Positions 1 to 9,084 of a DNA stretch of 64,000 nt are shown in pieces (positions within the stretch are counted from its first letter, which is position 1; each line of letters begins with the position of its first letter). The stretch is from positions 7,501 through 71,500 of the forward strand of contig NZ_KI912577.1 of NCBI RefSeq assembly GCF_000519085.1, given 5' to 3'. Origin of the DNA: Methylobacterium sp. 10. GTDB taxonomy: Bacteria; Pseudomonadota; Alphaproteobacteria; Rhizobiales; Beijerinckiaceae. The position numbers and the translations under genes were made by a program. The notes under the pieces are model-generated. The model saw nothing but the letters and a program-made list of their open reading frames with translations. It searched no databases and had not been told where the DNA came from.

Positions 1-64
1 GTCGCCTCCATTGCGGCGGACGATTTCCTAGTCGGTAGAGCCACGTTCGTCACCGCGACCACCG

Positions 65-93
65 CCGAGGGCGCGAACGATGCGCGCCCTCGG
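65..93. terminator. GC-rich hairpin after the aldehyde oxidoreductase operon
   Basis: An 11-bp perfect inverted repeat (CCGAGGGCGCG, 7-nt loop, CGCGCCCTCGG) lies 16 bp beyond the stop codon of the minus-strand molybdopterin subunit. There is no U-tract on either side, so it is a terminator-like or RNA-stabilising hairpin rather than a classical intrinsic terminator. The remaining bases 1-108 show nothing else convincing. Confidence 0.45.
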
Positions 94-108
94 TAGAGGT
101 CAGCCGTC

Positions 109-2316
109 TCAGGCCGCGTCGGGCATCCGGTCCAGGAGCTTGTCGAGGGTAAGCGGGTAATCGCGCACCCGAATACCGGTAGCGTTGTAGACCGCGTTCG
201 CCACCGCCGCGCTAACACCGCAGATGCCGAGTTCGCCCACGCCCTTGGCCTTCATCGGCGAGGAGATCGGATCGGTCTCGTCGAGGAAGACAACGTCCTG
301 ATGCGGAATGTCGGCATGGACCGGGACTTCGTATCCGGCGAGATCGTGATTGACGAAGAAGCCGCGCCGCGTGTCGACGGCCAACTCCTCCATCAGCGCG
401 GCACCGACACCCATGGTCATGCCTCCGATGACCTGGCTGCGAGCGGATTTTGGGTTGAGGATGCGTCCGGCCGCGCAGACCGCCAGCATCCGCCTCACCC
501 TGATCTCGGCCGTGCTCACATCGACGCCTACTTCGACGAAATGCGCTCCGAAGGTCGATTGTTGGTACGTTTTCGAAAAGTCGCCGCCGAACTCGATCGT
601 GTCCTCTGCAACGATGTCGCCAGCCTTCCCCGCCTCGGCGAGCGGCACAGACCGGTTGCCCGAGCGGACGCGTCCATCTTCGAACACGGCATCTTCCGAA
701 TTGAAGCCGAGGGCTCGCGCCACCGCCTCACGGAGCTTGATGCAGGCCGCGTAGACCCCTGACGTCGATGAATTCGCACCAAACTGGCCACCAGATCCCG
801 AGGAGACGGGATAGGCGGAATCGCCGAGCCGCACCACGACCCTGTCGAGGCTCAGTCCCATCATCTCGGCGGCGGTCTGGCCGATGATGGTGTAGCTGCC
901 GGTGCCGATATCGGTCATGTCGGTCTCGACCGTCACCACGCCCTGGCCGTCGAGGCGGACACGCGCCCCCGATTTTACGTTCATGTTGTTGCGGAACGCC
1001 GCGGCGACACCCATTCCAACGAGCCATCGGCCGTCGCGAACCTGACCAGGCTTCACGATCCGCTTGTCCCATCCGAAGCGCGCCGCACCTTTGCGTAGGC
1101 ATTCGATCAGGCTGCGTTGAGAAAACCGGCGCTCCGGCTTCTCTGGATCGACCTGGGTGTCATTGCGAATACGGAACTCCACCGGATCGAGGCCGAGCTT
1201 CTCTGCCATCTCGTCCATGGCGATTTCGAGGACCATCAGGCCCGGCGCCTCACCGGGCGCGCGCATGGAATTGCCTTCCGGCAGGTCGAGCATGGCGAGC
1301 CGGGTCTGGGTCATGCGGTTCGCGCCGGCATAGAGCAGGCGGGTCTGCTGCACCGCCGCCTCCGGCTTGCCACCGGGCAGGTTGCCCGACCAGCTCTCAT
1401 GGCCGATGGCCGTGATCGTGCCGTCCGGCGTCGCGCCGAGGCGGATACGCTGGATCGTGGCGGGCCTATGCACGGTGTTGTTGAAGCTGAGCGGACGCGT
1501 CAGCGCTACCTTCACCGGCCGCTTTGTGGCGCGAGCGCCGAGGGCGGCCAATACCGCTTCCGCCCGCAGGAACAGCTTTCCGCCAAACCCGCCGCCGACG
1601 AAGGGCGAGACGAGGCGGACCTTCTCCTTCGGGATGCCGAGGGTCAGGGCGAGATCCCGCGTGCCCCAGGCGATCATCTGGTTGGAAGTCCAGACTGTCA
1701 GGGCGTCGCCATCCCAGGACGCGATGGACGCATGCGGCTCCATCATCGCATGGGCCTGATCGGGCGTGGTGTAGGTGGCGTCGAGCTGAACCGGAGCCGA
1801 AGCGAAAGCCCCGGAGAAATCGCCGATGAAGGTATCGGACGGGGCACCCGCCAGCTTCTCGGGCTTGCCCGTATCCTTTACCGCCGCCAAGTCGAACTCG
1901 CCTTTGGTTTCAGCGTAATCGACACGGATAAGGGCCGCCGCGGAGCGTGCCTGCTCGAATGTTTCCGCCACGACCAAAGCGATCGCTTGGTGATAATGCT
2001 CGACCTCGGGGCCGCCGAGAAGCTTGGCAGCATTCAGCTTTCCCTTGTCGAGGGGGCCAGCATTATCCGCCGTGACGATGGCGAGCACGCCGCGCGCGGC
2101 CCTGGCCTCATCAAGGGCCATCGCCTCGATCCGGCCCTTGGCGATGGTCGCGCCGACAACGAAACCATAGACTGCCTTCGATTGTGGATCGTGCCAGTCA
2201 TAGGCGTAGTTCGCGGTGCCAGTAGTCTTGAAGGGACCGTCGATCCGGTCGGTGGCCCTGCCCACCACTTTCAGTTGATCAATGGGGTTGCGGCCCGCGG
2301 GAGTGTCGAACTTCAT
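109..2316 (-). CDS. paoC: Molybdopterin-binding subunit of a PaoC-type aldehyde oxidoreductase
   Basis: Large catalytic subunit (735 aa) of a xanthine oxidase-family molybdenum hydroxylase, expected to oxidise aldehydes to acids at a molybdopterin cytosine dinucleotide cofactor. The N-terminal aldehyde oxidase a/b hammerhead spans about residues 20-140. The Moco-binding part follows, with a glycine-rich FVGGGFGGK segment near residue 240. Near the C-terminus lies KGVGELGICG, whose Glu is the family's catalytic base. Length matches E. coli PaoC. It is the last gene of a three-gene minus-strand operon (FeS, FAD, Moco), 3 bp after the FAD subunit. The MCD-insertion chaperone PaoD is not seen in the window. 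Substrate range is inferred only from the PaoABC-like arrangement. Confidence 0.9.
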   Translation of the reverse strand: MKFDTPAGRNPIDQLKVVGRATDRIDGPFKTTGTANYAYDWHDPQSKAVYGFVVGATIAKGRIEAMALDEARAARGVLAIVTADNAGPLDKGKLNAAKLLGGPEVEHYHQAIALVVAETFEQARSAAALIRVDYAETKGEFDLAAVKDTGKPEKLAGAPSDTFIGDFSGAFASAPVQLDATYTTPDQAHAMMEPHASIASWDGDALTVWTSNQMIAWGTRDLALTLGIPKEKVRLVSPFVGGGFGGKLFLRAEAVLAALGARATKRPVKVALTRPLSFNNTVHRPATIQRIRLGATPDGTITAIGHESWSGNLPGGKPEAAVQQTRLLYAGANRMTQTRLAMLDLPEGNSMRAPGEAPGLMVLEIAMDEMAEKLGLDPVEFRIRNDTQVDPEKPERRFSQRSLIECLRKGAARFGWDKRIVKPGQVRDGRWLVGMGVAAAFRNNMNVKSGARVRLDGQGVVTVETDMTDIGTGSYTIIGQTAAEMMGLSLDRVVVRLGDSAYPVSSGSGGQFGANSSTSGVYAACIKLREAVARALGFNSEDAVFEDGRVRSGNRSVPLAEAGKAGDIVAEDTIEFGGDFSKTYQQSTFGAHFVEVGVDVSTAEIRVRRMLAVCAAGRILNPKSARSQVIGGMTMGVGAALMEELAVDTRRGFFVNHDLAGYEVPVHADIPHQDVVFLDETDPISSPMKAKGVGELGICGVSAAVANAVYNATGIRVRDYPLTLDKLLDRMPDAA

Positions 2317-2319
2317 GGT

Positions 2320-3270
2320 TCAGGCCCTTGCTTCGGACAGGACGGCGCCGAGCGCGCGCTCGGTGAGCTTGAGCTTGTACGCGTTGTCATGCGTCGGCTT
2401 CGCTCCCGCGAACAGGCGCTCCGTCGCGATCTTGGCGCCCTTCGGCAGCTCCGCCTCGGCGGCCTCGTCACGCCATGGTTTCGGGGCGACGCCGCCGACA
2501 GCAATGCGTCCGGTCCCGTCTCGCTGGACAATCCCCGCGATGGAAATCAGGGCGAAAGCATATGACGCCCGGTCCCGGACCTTGCGGTAGACATGCATGC
2601 CCGCCACCGGCTTTGGCAGCGTCACCGCCGTGATGAGTTCGCCGGGCTGCAGGCTTGTTTCGATCTGCGGCGTGCCTCCTGGCAGGCGATGGAACTCGGC
2701 GATGGGGATCCTCCGCGTGTCACCCTTGTCGTTCACAGTCTCGACGTTCGCGTCGAGCACCCGCATGGCCACAGCCATGTCGCCGGGATGCGTGGCGATG
2801 CAGGCCTCGCTGGCCCCCACCACCGAGAGTTGGCGGCTGATGCCACCGATGGCCGAGCAGCCACTCCCGGGCTGGCGTTTGTTGCAGGGCTGAGCCGTGT
2901 CGTAGAAATACGGGCAACGGGTGCGCTGGAGCAGGTTGCCCGCCGTCGTTGCCTTGTTGCGCAACTGGCCGGATGCCCCGGACAGAAGTGCCCGGCTCAG
3001 CACGCCGTAACCGCGCCGCACCCGCAGGTCGGCGGCGAGATCGGTGTTGCGCACCAGGGCGCCGATCCGCAGACCGCCGTCCTCCGTCGGCTCGATCGTA
3101 TCGAGATCCAAGCCGTTGACGTCAACGAGATGGGTCGGCGTTTCCACCTGCAGCTTCATGAGGTCGAGGAGATTGGTGCCGCCGGCGATGAACTTCGCAC
3201 CGGGCACGCGCATGACAGATGCAGCGGCCTCCGCTGGCGACGTGGCGCGCTCGTAAGTGAAGGACTTCAT
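2320..3270 (-). CDS. paoB: FAD-binding subunit of the PaoABC-type aldehyde oxidoreductase
   Basis: Medium subunit (316 aa) carrying FAD and passing electrons from the FeS subunit to an acceptor. It starts [12 protein letters not shown] at 3270, overlapping the stop of the FeS gene by 4 bp (ATGA); the open frame extends upstream only as read-through in another gene. The FAD-binding motif [14 protein letters not shown] is near residue 30. A Cys-rich insertion (RTRCPYFYD, then [11 protein letters not shown]) around residues 118-140 matches the extra [4Fe-4S] site known in E. coli PaoB and absent from ordinary xanthine dehydrogenase FAD subunits. That insertion is the best evidence that this cluster is PaoABC-like. 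The C-terminal CO dehydrogenase flavoprotein domain is complete. Confidence 0.88.
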   Translation of the reverse strand: MKSFTYERATSPAEAAASVMRVPGAKFIAGGTNLLDLMKLQVETPTHLVDVNGLDLDTIEPTEDGGLRIGALVRNTDLAADLRVRRGYGVLSRALLSGASGQLRNKATTAGNLLQRTRCPYFYDTAQPCNKRQPGSGCSAIGGISRQLSVVGASEACIATHPGDMAVAMRVLDANVETVNDKGDTRRIPIAEFHRLPGGTPQIETSLQPGELITAVTLPKPVAGMHVYRKVRDRASYAFALISIAGIVQRDGTGRIAVGGVAPKPWRDEAAEAELPKGAKIATERLFAGAKPTHDNAYKLKLTERALGAVLSEARA

Positions 3271-3932
3271 GCCTGCCTCCCCGCGACTTCGGTCATGGCG
3301 TCGATGATGTTGGAATAAGCGCCACAGCGGCAGATGTTGCCGCTCATGCGCTCGCGGATCTCGTCCGTTGTGATCACAGCATTCGCTGTGAGATCGACGG
3401 TGACGTGGCTCGGGATGCCAGCCTTGATTTCGTCCAGAACCGCCACACCGGAGCAGATCTGTCCCGGCGTACAGAAACCGCATTGATAGCCATCATGCTT
3501 GACGAAGGCCGCCTGCATCGGATGCAGGTCGCCGGGCTTGCCCAAACCTTCGATGGTGGTGATGGCATCGCCATGGTGCATGACCGCCAGGGTCAGACAG
3601 GAATTGATGCGCCTGCCATCGACGATCATCGTGCAAGCCCCGCATTGTCCGTGGTCGCAGCCTTTCTTGGCACCGGTGAGGTGCAAATGCTCGCGCACGG
3701 CATCGAGGAGCGTGGTGCGCGTATCGATGTCCACCTCATGCGCCATCCCGTTCACCGTGAACGATACTTTCGACATGACCGGATCGGACTTGTTCTCAGC
3801 GGCTGCCCAGGCCGTGGAGGGGCAGGCCGTAGCGACGGCACAGGCAGAAGCGCCCGCCATCAGATGGCGCCGGTTGAGTTCGAGGTCTTCAGAGCCATAC
3901 ATGGCGTTCTCCGAACCTGATCCATAAGACAT
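3267..3932 (-). CDS. paoA: Tat-exported 2Fe-2S subunit of the PaoABC-type aldehyde oxidoreductase
   Basis: Small subunit (221 aa) with two [2Fe-2S] clusters. The N-terminus carries a twin-arginine signal ([11 protein letters not shown], hydrophobic stretch, AWAAA), so the complex is probably exported folded to the periplasm, as for E. coli PaoABC. The plant-type ferredoxin motif [16 protein letters not shown] is near residue 95. The second cluster motif (QCGFCTPGQ, then GNICRCGAY) is near residues 150-205. It is first in the operon and overlaps the FAD subunit by 4 bp. Two starts are possible: MSYGSG at 3932 or MYGSED at 3902; both keep the Tat signal. Confidence 0.88.
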   Translation of the reverse strand: MSYGSGSENAMYGSEDLELNRRHLMAGASACAVATACPSTAWAAAENKSDPVMSKVSFTVNGMAHEVDIDTRTTLLDAVREHLHLTGAKKGCDHGQCGACTMIVDGRRINSCLTLAVMHHGDAITTIEGLGKPGDLHPMQAAFVKHDGYQCGFCTPGQICSGVAVLDEIKAGIPSHVTVDLTANAVITTDEIRERMSGNICRCGAYSNIIDAMTEVAGRQA

Positions 3933-4254
3933 GTGATTCCGTTGGGTCGTGTCGCGGAAATTCTCGCAAGGCTTCGACCAGCCACCGACAAACGCTCGAC
4001 GGCGCAGAACTTTCCCTGTTGGTGCGAAGTAGCGCAGGCAGACCGTGCTGCAACGCCTTGGAAGAGTTCCAAGATCCGCATGTGCGTGTGCACACGCAAG
4101 GTGCGGTCGTCATTGAGCAGCGAGAGGGACGGGTAAAATGCGGCCGAACCGGGCGAGACGGGCTCGCAGCCAAGGCCGAGGAGAGCGAAACGCGACAAAG
4201 CAGCCGAAACCGGCATTGCCGCGGCTGACTAAACTACATCAATGACAATCAGAA
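3933..4254. other. Intergenic region between the paoA-like gene and ssrA
   Basis: About 320 bases without a supported gene. It must hold the promoter of the minus-strand oxidoreductase operon. The only notable structure is a 16-bp perfect palindrome, listed separately. Short open frames on both strands have no recognisable content and look like chance frames in GC-rich DNA. Confidence 0.5.
4083..4098. promoter_or_regulatory. 16-bp perfect palindrome upstream of the oxidoreductase operon
   Basis: TGCGTGTGCACACGCA is its own reverse complement and lies about 150 bp upstream of the paoA-like start codon. A palindrome of this quality in a promoter-bearing gap suggests a dimeric regulator site. 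No regulator gene is adjacent, so the partner is unknown. Confidence 0.3.
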
Positions 4255-4562
4255 AGGTGGGTCCCGGAGCCGAAGCCCCGGGTTCTGTTTCGACGGTTAC
4301 CCTACCGCAAGATGCTTACGCCGCGAGGCGGGCATCCATGACAACGTTATCGTTGGCATTTAGAGTTTTGGCCAAATACTTGGAACAGGGTTTGCCTGCG
4401 CCAAACCGGTCGAGTCCTTACCGACGCTCTCGCGATCCCTTTACCGCCCAGTCGATCCTATTTCGCCCCCATCAGAAACGCATCACGATGCGCTTATGGT
4501 GGAGGCGCCGGAGTACTGCCCTCCGGGTCCTGAAACGTTATTACGAACCGGTCATCAAACGC
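4255..4562 (-). ncRNA. ssrA: Permuted two-piece tmRNA (ssrA)
   Basis: Read on the minus strand, the gene has the order known for alphaproteobacterial tmRNA: acceptor piece, spacer, coding piece. The acceptor piece ends GGCGCCTCCACCA, with CCA at 4499-4497. A 26-nt spacer (4496-4471) containing its own hairpin (GCATC/GATGC) follows and is expected to be excised. The coding piece begins at 4470 with GGGGGCGAAATAGGATCGAC. GGGGGCG can pair with CGCCTCC of the other piece over 7 bp (one G-U), giving the tRNA-like acceptor stem. The tag frame 4357-4316 reads ANDNVVMDARLAA then TAA, ending in the LAA degron typical of ssrA tags. The coding piece ends with a hairpin having a UUCG loop (4263-4282). 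The ends are estimated to within about 10 nt. Confidence 0.93.
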
Positions 4563-4568
4563 AGTTTC

Positions 4569-4597
4569 GATATAGATGCAGTAGGCCGAAAAGTCCA
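4569..4597 (-). promoter_or_regulatory. Probable sigma-70 promoter of ssrA
   Basis: On the minus strand TGGACT (4597-4592, near TTGACA) and TATATC (4574-4569, near TATAAT) are separated by exactly 17 bp. They would place the transcript start around 4562, just upstream of the acceptor piece of tmRNA. Confidence 0.6.
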
Positions 4598-4736
4598 GAT
4601 CGGCGGCCCTCCGGCTTCCGGATGCCGCCAGGCGGATTTTTCTTCACCCCCGGCAACCACATGCGCGCGTGAGGCTTCTCGATCCGGCACGAGGCATGCG
4701 GGGATGCGTCCCGACGTGCCTTCCGGCAAAGGATCA

Positions 4737-5309
4737 ATGATGGACAACACGCTGCTTTCCGCCCCGGACTTCAAGGGTCCCGCCATCCTGCTGTCAGGAC
4801 CGGTCGATTACGACATGTACAAGGCTTTCCGGCGCCAACTGGACGCCGCCTCCGGGCTGGACCTCGTGGTGGTCGAACTCACGACCCTCGGCGGCGACCC
4901 GGAAGTCGCACGGATGATGGGCGAAGACATTCGCTTTGCCAGCGAGGTCACGCCGCATCGCCGTTTCGTCTTCCTCGGCAAGGCGGCGATCTACTCGGCT
5001 GGCACGACGCTTATGAGTTTCTTCGCGCGCCCCAACCGCTATCTCACGCGCGGCACGCGTCTGATGATCCACGAGCGCAAGATGGCGAAGACCCTGGAGA
5101 TCCACGGTCCCCTCACCACATGCATCGCCACCCTCAAGGCGACGTTGCACGAGATCGAGACCTCCATCGAGATTCAGAACGAGGGCTTCGCCAACCTCGT
5201 CACCGGCTCGCAGGTCACCCTGGACGAGGTCATCGAGAAAGCCCCGTACAATTGGTACATCGAGGCCGAGGAAGCCAAGAGCCTCGGGCTGATCGAGGCC
5301 GTCCTGTAG
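4737..5309 (+). CDS. ClpP-like serine protease-fold protein with a Ser-His-Asn triad
   Basis: A 190-aa protein of the ClpP/crotonase fold. GGDPEVARMMGEDIRF resembles the ClpP oxyanion region. Ser87 (AIYSAGTT) and His112 (LMIHERK) are 25 residues apart, the same spacing as Ser97/His122 of E. coli ClpP. The C-terminal IEAEEAKSLGLIEAVL matches the ClpP SAxEAxEYGLID end. On that alignment the catalytic Asp is replaced by Asn172 (PYNWYIEA). Ser-His-Asn triads are known in some ClpP paralogues such as Listeria ClpP1. The start ATGATG at 4737/4740 has AAAGGA 5 bp upstream; the frame is open further 5' only because it crosses ssrA. Whether it degrades proteins or partners with a Clp ATPase is unknown; no ATPase gene is adjacent. 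Confidence 0.75.
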   Translation: MMDNTLLSAPDFKGPAILLSGPVDYDMYKAFRRQLDAASGLDLVVVELTTLGGDPEVARMMGEDIRFASEVTPHRRFVFLGKAAIYSAGTTLMSFFARPNRYLTRGTRLMIHERKMAKTLEIHGPLTTCIATLKATLHEIETSIEIQNEGFANLVTGSQVTLDEVIEKAPYNWYIEAEEAKSLGLIEAVL

Positions 5310-5343
5310 TCACCGGCGCGCAATTCAGTGCGACGGGCCGAGA

Positions 5344-8103
5344 TCACACCGGCCCGTCGCACTGCCCCACCGCCTCCATCACTGCGAGATAGATACGGTC
5401 CGGTGCAAACGGGGTCGAGGTGAGCCGTGCGCCCGTCGCGTCGCGGATGGCATTGGCCAGCGCCGGGGCAACGGGATTGAACGGGCTTTCGCTCATCGAT
5501 TTTGCGCCGAGCGGACCGATGCCATCGTAGGTGTCCGCGAACAGGACATGGGTGCGCGGCACGTCCGCGAAGGCGGGGATGTGATAGTTGCGGAAAGTCT
5601 GCGTAATGACGCGGCCCCGGTCGTCGACCCGAATTGCCTCGTACAGGGCCGCACCGATCGCCTGCGCTACACCGCCCTCGATCTGGCCGCGGCACTGCAT
5701 CGGGTTGAGAACGCGGCCGGCATCAGCGGCGTGCACGCTGTCGAGGATGCGAACTTCCCCGCTCGACCGATGGACAGCGACCCGGAACCCCTGGACGTTG
5801 AAGGCGACGGAACGCGGTGAGCCATCGGCCTTCCCTGCGCGCTCAATGGCTCCCCCCGAGAGTATCTCCGCGAACCCGATCTCGCCGGAGGAGGTCGAGA
5901 CGCCGTCTTGGTGCGGGCGGCATTCAGAGGGCGCCCCCCCTCCCCTTTCGGCAGCGGCTTCGCGAAGGGCCTGTGCCAGGGAGAGGGCGGCTTTCAGAGT
6001 CGCCTGCCCCGCCACCACGATGCCGGTGGATCCATAGGCCCCGGTATCGTGGCCGACACCGTCGGTGTCGCCATGGCGCAGGGCGATGCGGTCGGGACTC
6101 GTACTGAGCGCCGAGGCCGCGATCTGCGCGAGGACGGTGGTCGTCCCGTTGCCGAACTCGGCGGTGCCGACATCGAGATGGTAGCGCCCGTCCGCCTGAA
6201 GCGCGATCCGCGCCTCGGAGAAATGCCCGCGCGGCGGGATCGTGTCGATCATCGCCATCGCCATCCCCTCGCCAACGAGCCAGTCGGCGGAAGGCGTCTC
6301 GGCGGGCATGAGTTCATCCATGGCGGATGCGACGAGATCCAGGCACTGGTCGAGTCCGTAGCTTCCGTATTCCACGTCGTGGGGTTCGAGGCTGTTCGAC
6401 ACCATCGGGTCGCCCGGGCGCACGACGTTGCGGCGGCGCATCTCGAACGGATCCAGCCCAAGGCCGCGCGCGAGTTCGTCCATGGCCGATTCCACCGCGA
6501 AGATGGTCTGGCTCAGACCGTAGCCCCGGAAGGCGCCGCTCGGCAGGGTGTGCGTGTAGACCGCGTAGCCGTCGACTCGTTTGTTGGGACAGCGATAGAC
6601 GCCGATCACCTCGTTGCAGCCGTGATGGATGACGCCGCCGGCATGGTTGCCGTAGGCGCCGGTGTTGGAGACCACATGCAGTGCGATCGCCGTCAGCGTG
6701 CCATCCTGGCGGGCGCCGATCTTCACCCTCACCCGCATCGGGTGGCGGGTGGTGGTGGCGGTGAATTGCTCCTGGCGGGTCATTTCCCACTTCACCGGGC
6801 GATCGGTGGCGAGAACGGCCAGTGCCACCAGATCCTCGGTGAGCATCTCCTGCTTGCCGCCGAAGCCGCCCCCGACGCGGCCGCAGAGCACGCGCACGGC
6901 ATCCCGCTCCAGGCCGAACAGGTTCGCCAGCGCGTCACGGGTGAGGAACGGTGTCTGAGTGCTGGAGCGGATGACGAGGCGTCCGTCTTCGTCGCGCCAG
7001 CCGACGGCCCCATGGGTCTCGAGATGGGCGTGCTGGACCCGCTGGGAATCGTAGGCCGCCTCATGGATGAGATCCGCCTCGGCGAAACCCGCCGCCACGT
7101 CGCCGACCTCGCCATGCACCTCGGCGGCGAGGTTGGGATGGGAGAGGCGCGGCGGCGCATCGTCGCCGGGTTGGTCGGCGCCGTCATGGACGAGAGGCGA
7201 GCCCGCCCGCAGGGCCTCGTCCGGATCGAACACCGCGTCGCGGATCTCGTAATCCACGGTCAGCGCCGCGCAGCCGGCCTCGGCCGCGGCTTCACTCGTT
7301 GCCACCACCGCCGCCACCCGCTGACCGACGAAGCGGAGGATCGAATCGAGCACCCGCGTATCCGGGGCGTCGTCGAGGGGATTCTCGTGCCGCCCGGTGG
7401 AGAACCGCCCGGCGGGAACATCGTCGTGAGTGAAGACCGCCACCACACCCGGCACGGCCAGGGCATCCGCCCGGTCGATCCGTAGGATGCGGGCATGGGC
7501 ATGAGGCGAGCGCAAGACCTTGAGATGAAGCAGGTCGGGTACGGCCAGATCGAAGGTGAAGGCTGCGCTGCCCGAGACGATCCGAGGCCCGGCGAGGGCC
7601 GGGATGCTGCGCCCGCACGGGTCGTCGCGCGCATCCTCCGGTCGTTCCACGCGCGCCACGCCCGCCACGGCGTCGGCGATGGCGCCGTAGCCGGTACAGC
7701 GACACAGATTACCCTTCAGTGCGGTGGCGAGATCGCCGATCTGCCCCTGGTCCAGGGCCGATGCGGTCATGATCATGCCGGGGGTGCAGAAGCCGCACTG
7801 GTAACCCTGGGCGCCGAGAAAGGCCGCCTGCATGGGATGGAGCGGCTGCGCTCCCCCCTCCCCCGGCCGACAGGGGCCGCCAAGGCCTTCGATGGTGGTG
7901 ACGCTGCGCCCCTCGGACCGGAAGGCGGGCAGCAGGCAGCTATGCACCGGCTCCCCGTCGAGATGTACCGTGCAGGCGCCGCAATCCCCGGCATCGCAGC
8001 CCTTCTTCACCCCGAACCAGCCGAGCTCGCGCAGCATCGTGCGCAGGCATTGGCCCGGAAGCGGGGACGCATCCTGCTCGTGTCCGTTGACGTGCAGGAT
8101 CAT
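5344..8103 (-). CDS. Xanthine dehydrogenase-family protein: fused 2Fe-2S and molybdopterin domains
   Basis: A 919-aa molybdenum hydroxylase chain combining the FeS and Moco subunits. Residues 1-160 are the 2Fe-2S part ([35 protein letters not shown]). Residues about 180-290 are the a/b hammerhead and the rest is the Moco-binding region ([19 protein letters not shown]). The catalytic Glu is expected in [11 protein letters not shown] near the C-terminus. The start [10 protein letters not shown] at 8103 overlaps the FAD subunit stop by 4 bp (ATGA). There is no signal peptide, so it is cytoplasmic, unlike the first cluster. Low-complexity loops interrupt it at residue about 85 ([10 protein letters not shown]) and about 725 ([13 protein letters not shown]). 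Substrate is not predictable; purines or N-heterocycles are typical of this branch. Confidence 0.88.
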   Translation of the reverse strand: MILHVNGHEQDASPLPGQCLRTMLRELGWFGVKKGCDAGDCGACTVHLDGEPVHSCLLPAFRSEGRSVTTIEGLGGPCRPGEGGAQPLHPMQAAFLGAQGYQCGFCTPGMIMTASALDQGQIGDLATALKGNLCRCTGYGAIADAVAGVARVERPEDARDDPCGRSIPALAGPRIVSGSAAFTFDLAVPDLLHLKVLRSPHAHARILRIDRADALAVPGVVAVFTHDDVPAGRFSTGRHENPLDDAPDTRVLDSILRFVGQRVAAVVATSEAAAEAGCAALTVDYEIRDAVFDPDEALRAGSPLVHDGADQPGDDAPPRLSHPNLAAEVHGEVGDVAAGFAEADLIHEAAYDSQRVQHAHLETHGAVGWRDEDGRLVIRSSTQTPFLTRDALANLFGLERDAVRVLCGRVGGGFGGKQEMLTEDLVALAVLATDRPVKWEMTRQEQFTATTTRHPMRVRVKIGARQDGTLTAIALHVVSNTGAYGNHAGGVIHHGCNEVIGVYRCPNKRVDGYAVYTHTLPSGAFRGYGLSQTIFAVESAMDELARGLGLDPFEMRRRNVVRPGDPMVSNSLEPHDVEYGSYGLDQCLDLVASAMDELMPAETPSADWLVGEGMAMAMIDTIPPRGHFSEARIALQADGRYHLDVGTAEFGNGTTTVLAQIAASALSTSPDRIALRHGDTDGVGHDTGAYGSTGIVVAGQATLKAALSLAQALREAAAERGGGAPSECRPHQDGVSTSSGEIGFAEILSGGAIERAGKADGSPRSVAFNVQGFRVAVHRSSGEVRILDSVHAADAGRVLNPMQCRGQIEGGVAQAIGAALYEAIRVDDRGRVITQTFRNYHIPAFADVPRTHVLFADTYDGIGPLGAKSMSESPFNPVAPALANAIRDATGARLTSTPFAPDRIYLAVMEAVGQCDGPV

Positions 8104-8927
8104 GCGCGGCTCTCGTTCTCGAACTCGCGCCGGATCTCTTCGGCGAGGGTGAAGGTCATATGCCTGCGCCAATCCGGCGTGCCGTGAACGTCGTCGTGAT
8201 ACAGCGTGGCCGGAACCGCCTCGGTGATGGAGTCAGCGAGGACCGCCGCATCGGGGAGCGTCGGGAACACTTGGCGCAGCGGGCGGCGGGTGGAGGCCGT
8301 GATTGTGAGCGCGAAGGCGCCGCTCGGGTCCAGGGTACCGATCAGCAGGGCGCCGGAGCGTCCATTGGGGCTCAAGGAAACCTGGCGGAAGGCGGTCCGG
8401 CGCTTGAGCGCAGCCAGGGGAAGATCGATCCGCCGCAGAATTTCGCCGGGTGCCAGCGACGTGCATTGCGAGGCAAGGACGAGATCGGTGATGGCGACCT
8501 CACGCTCGGCCCCATCCGGCGTCCAGACCAGGCAGGTTCCCTCCAGGGCGGTGGCGAGCGCGATCATCGGCGCGGCCGGCAGGGCGAGGCAGATGTTGCC
8601 TCCCACGGTGGCCATGTTCCAGATCTTGAACGATCCGAGCAGCGCCCGGCAGCATTGCGCGAAGAGCGGCGCGGCGCTCCAGGATGCGGGCAGGTCGAGC
8701 CGGAACAGTTCGGCGATGGTGCAGGTCGCGGCGAGCGAAAGGCCCCGTTCGCTCGCCTCATGGGGCTTCCAGCCGAGGCTCGAGAGATCGACGAGGCGGC
8801 GCAGGCGCGGCTGAGGCTCCGAGAACAGCCATGTCCCCCCGGCCAGCCAGGCATCGCCGTCCCGCCATCCGGAGAGGTCGGAGCGATTCCGCGGCATGGT
8901 GACGGCGCCGATCGAGTTCAGGTCCAT
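8100..8927 (-). CDS. FAD-binding subunit of the second molybdenum hydroxylase
   Basis: A 275-aa molybdopterin dehydrogenase FAD-binding protein. The motif WLAGGTWLFSEP near residue 30 takes the place of the usual AGGT(D/N)L. MATVGGNICLALPAAPM near residue 105 is the second FAD signature. The C-terminal part is the CO dehydrogenase flavoprotein domain. It precedes the fused FeS-Moco gene with a 4-bp overlap and completes a two-gene enzyme. It lacks the Cys-rich insertion of the paoB-like protein. Roughly 160 bp separates it from the next, divergent gene, and that gap would hold the promoter. Confidence 0.85.
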   Translation of the reverse strand: MDLNSIGAVTMPRNRSDLSGWRDGDAWLAGGTWLFSEPQPRLRRLVDLSSLGWKPHEASERGLSLAATCTIAELFRLDLPASWSAAPLFAQCCRALLGSFKIWNMATVGGNICLALPAAPMIALATALEGTCLVWTPDGAEREVAITDLVLASQCTSLAPGEILRRIDLPLAALKRRTAFRQVSLSPNGRSGALLIGTLDPSGAFALTITASTRRPLRQVFPTLPDAAVLADSITEAVPATLYHDDVHGTPDWRRHMTFTLAEEIRREFENESRA

Positions 8928-9084
8928 CGTGGGAATCCAGGGGCGAGCCTGCGGCGAGATTGCCCGGTCGGGACGACGATTGAAAGCAAGGTTGCCCGTG
9001 CTTCGGGCAAGTTCAGTCGAGCAAAATCAGTGCCGCCCGGAATCGCGGATCGCGCGGGCCGGTCTGCCTCGTTAAGCTGCGGCG

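Noticed and set aside
1..96. Open frame on the plus strand running in from the window edge to TAG
   Set aside because: Thirty-one codons with no recognisable content, ending inside a strong hairpin. It could be the 3' end of a gene outside the window but cannot be supported.
1117..2565. Long plus-strand open frames opposite the molybdenum hydroxylases (also 5908-7485)
   Set aside because: Antisense shadows of high-GC codon use; the minus-strand proteins contain all expected motifs.
4242..4736. Upstream extension of the ClpP-like protein
   Set aside because: The frame crosses the ssrA gene and its promoter; ClpP-like sequence and a ribosome site begin at 4737.
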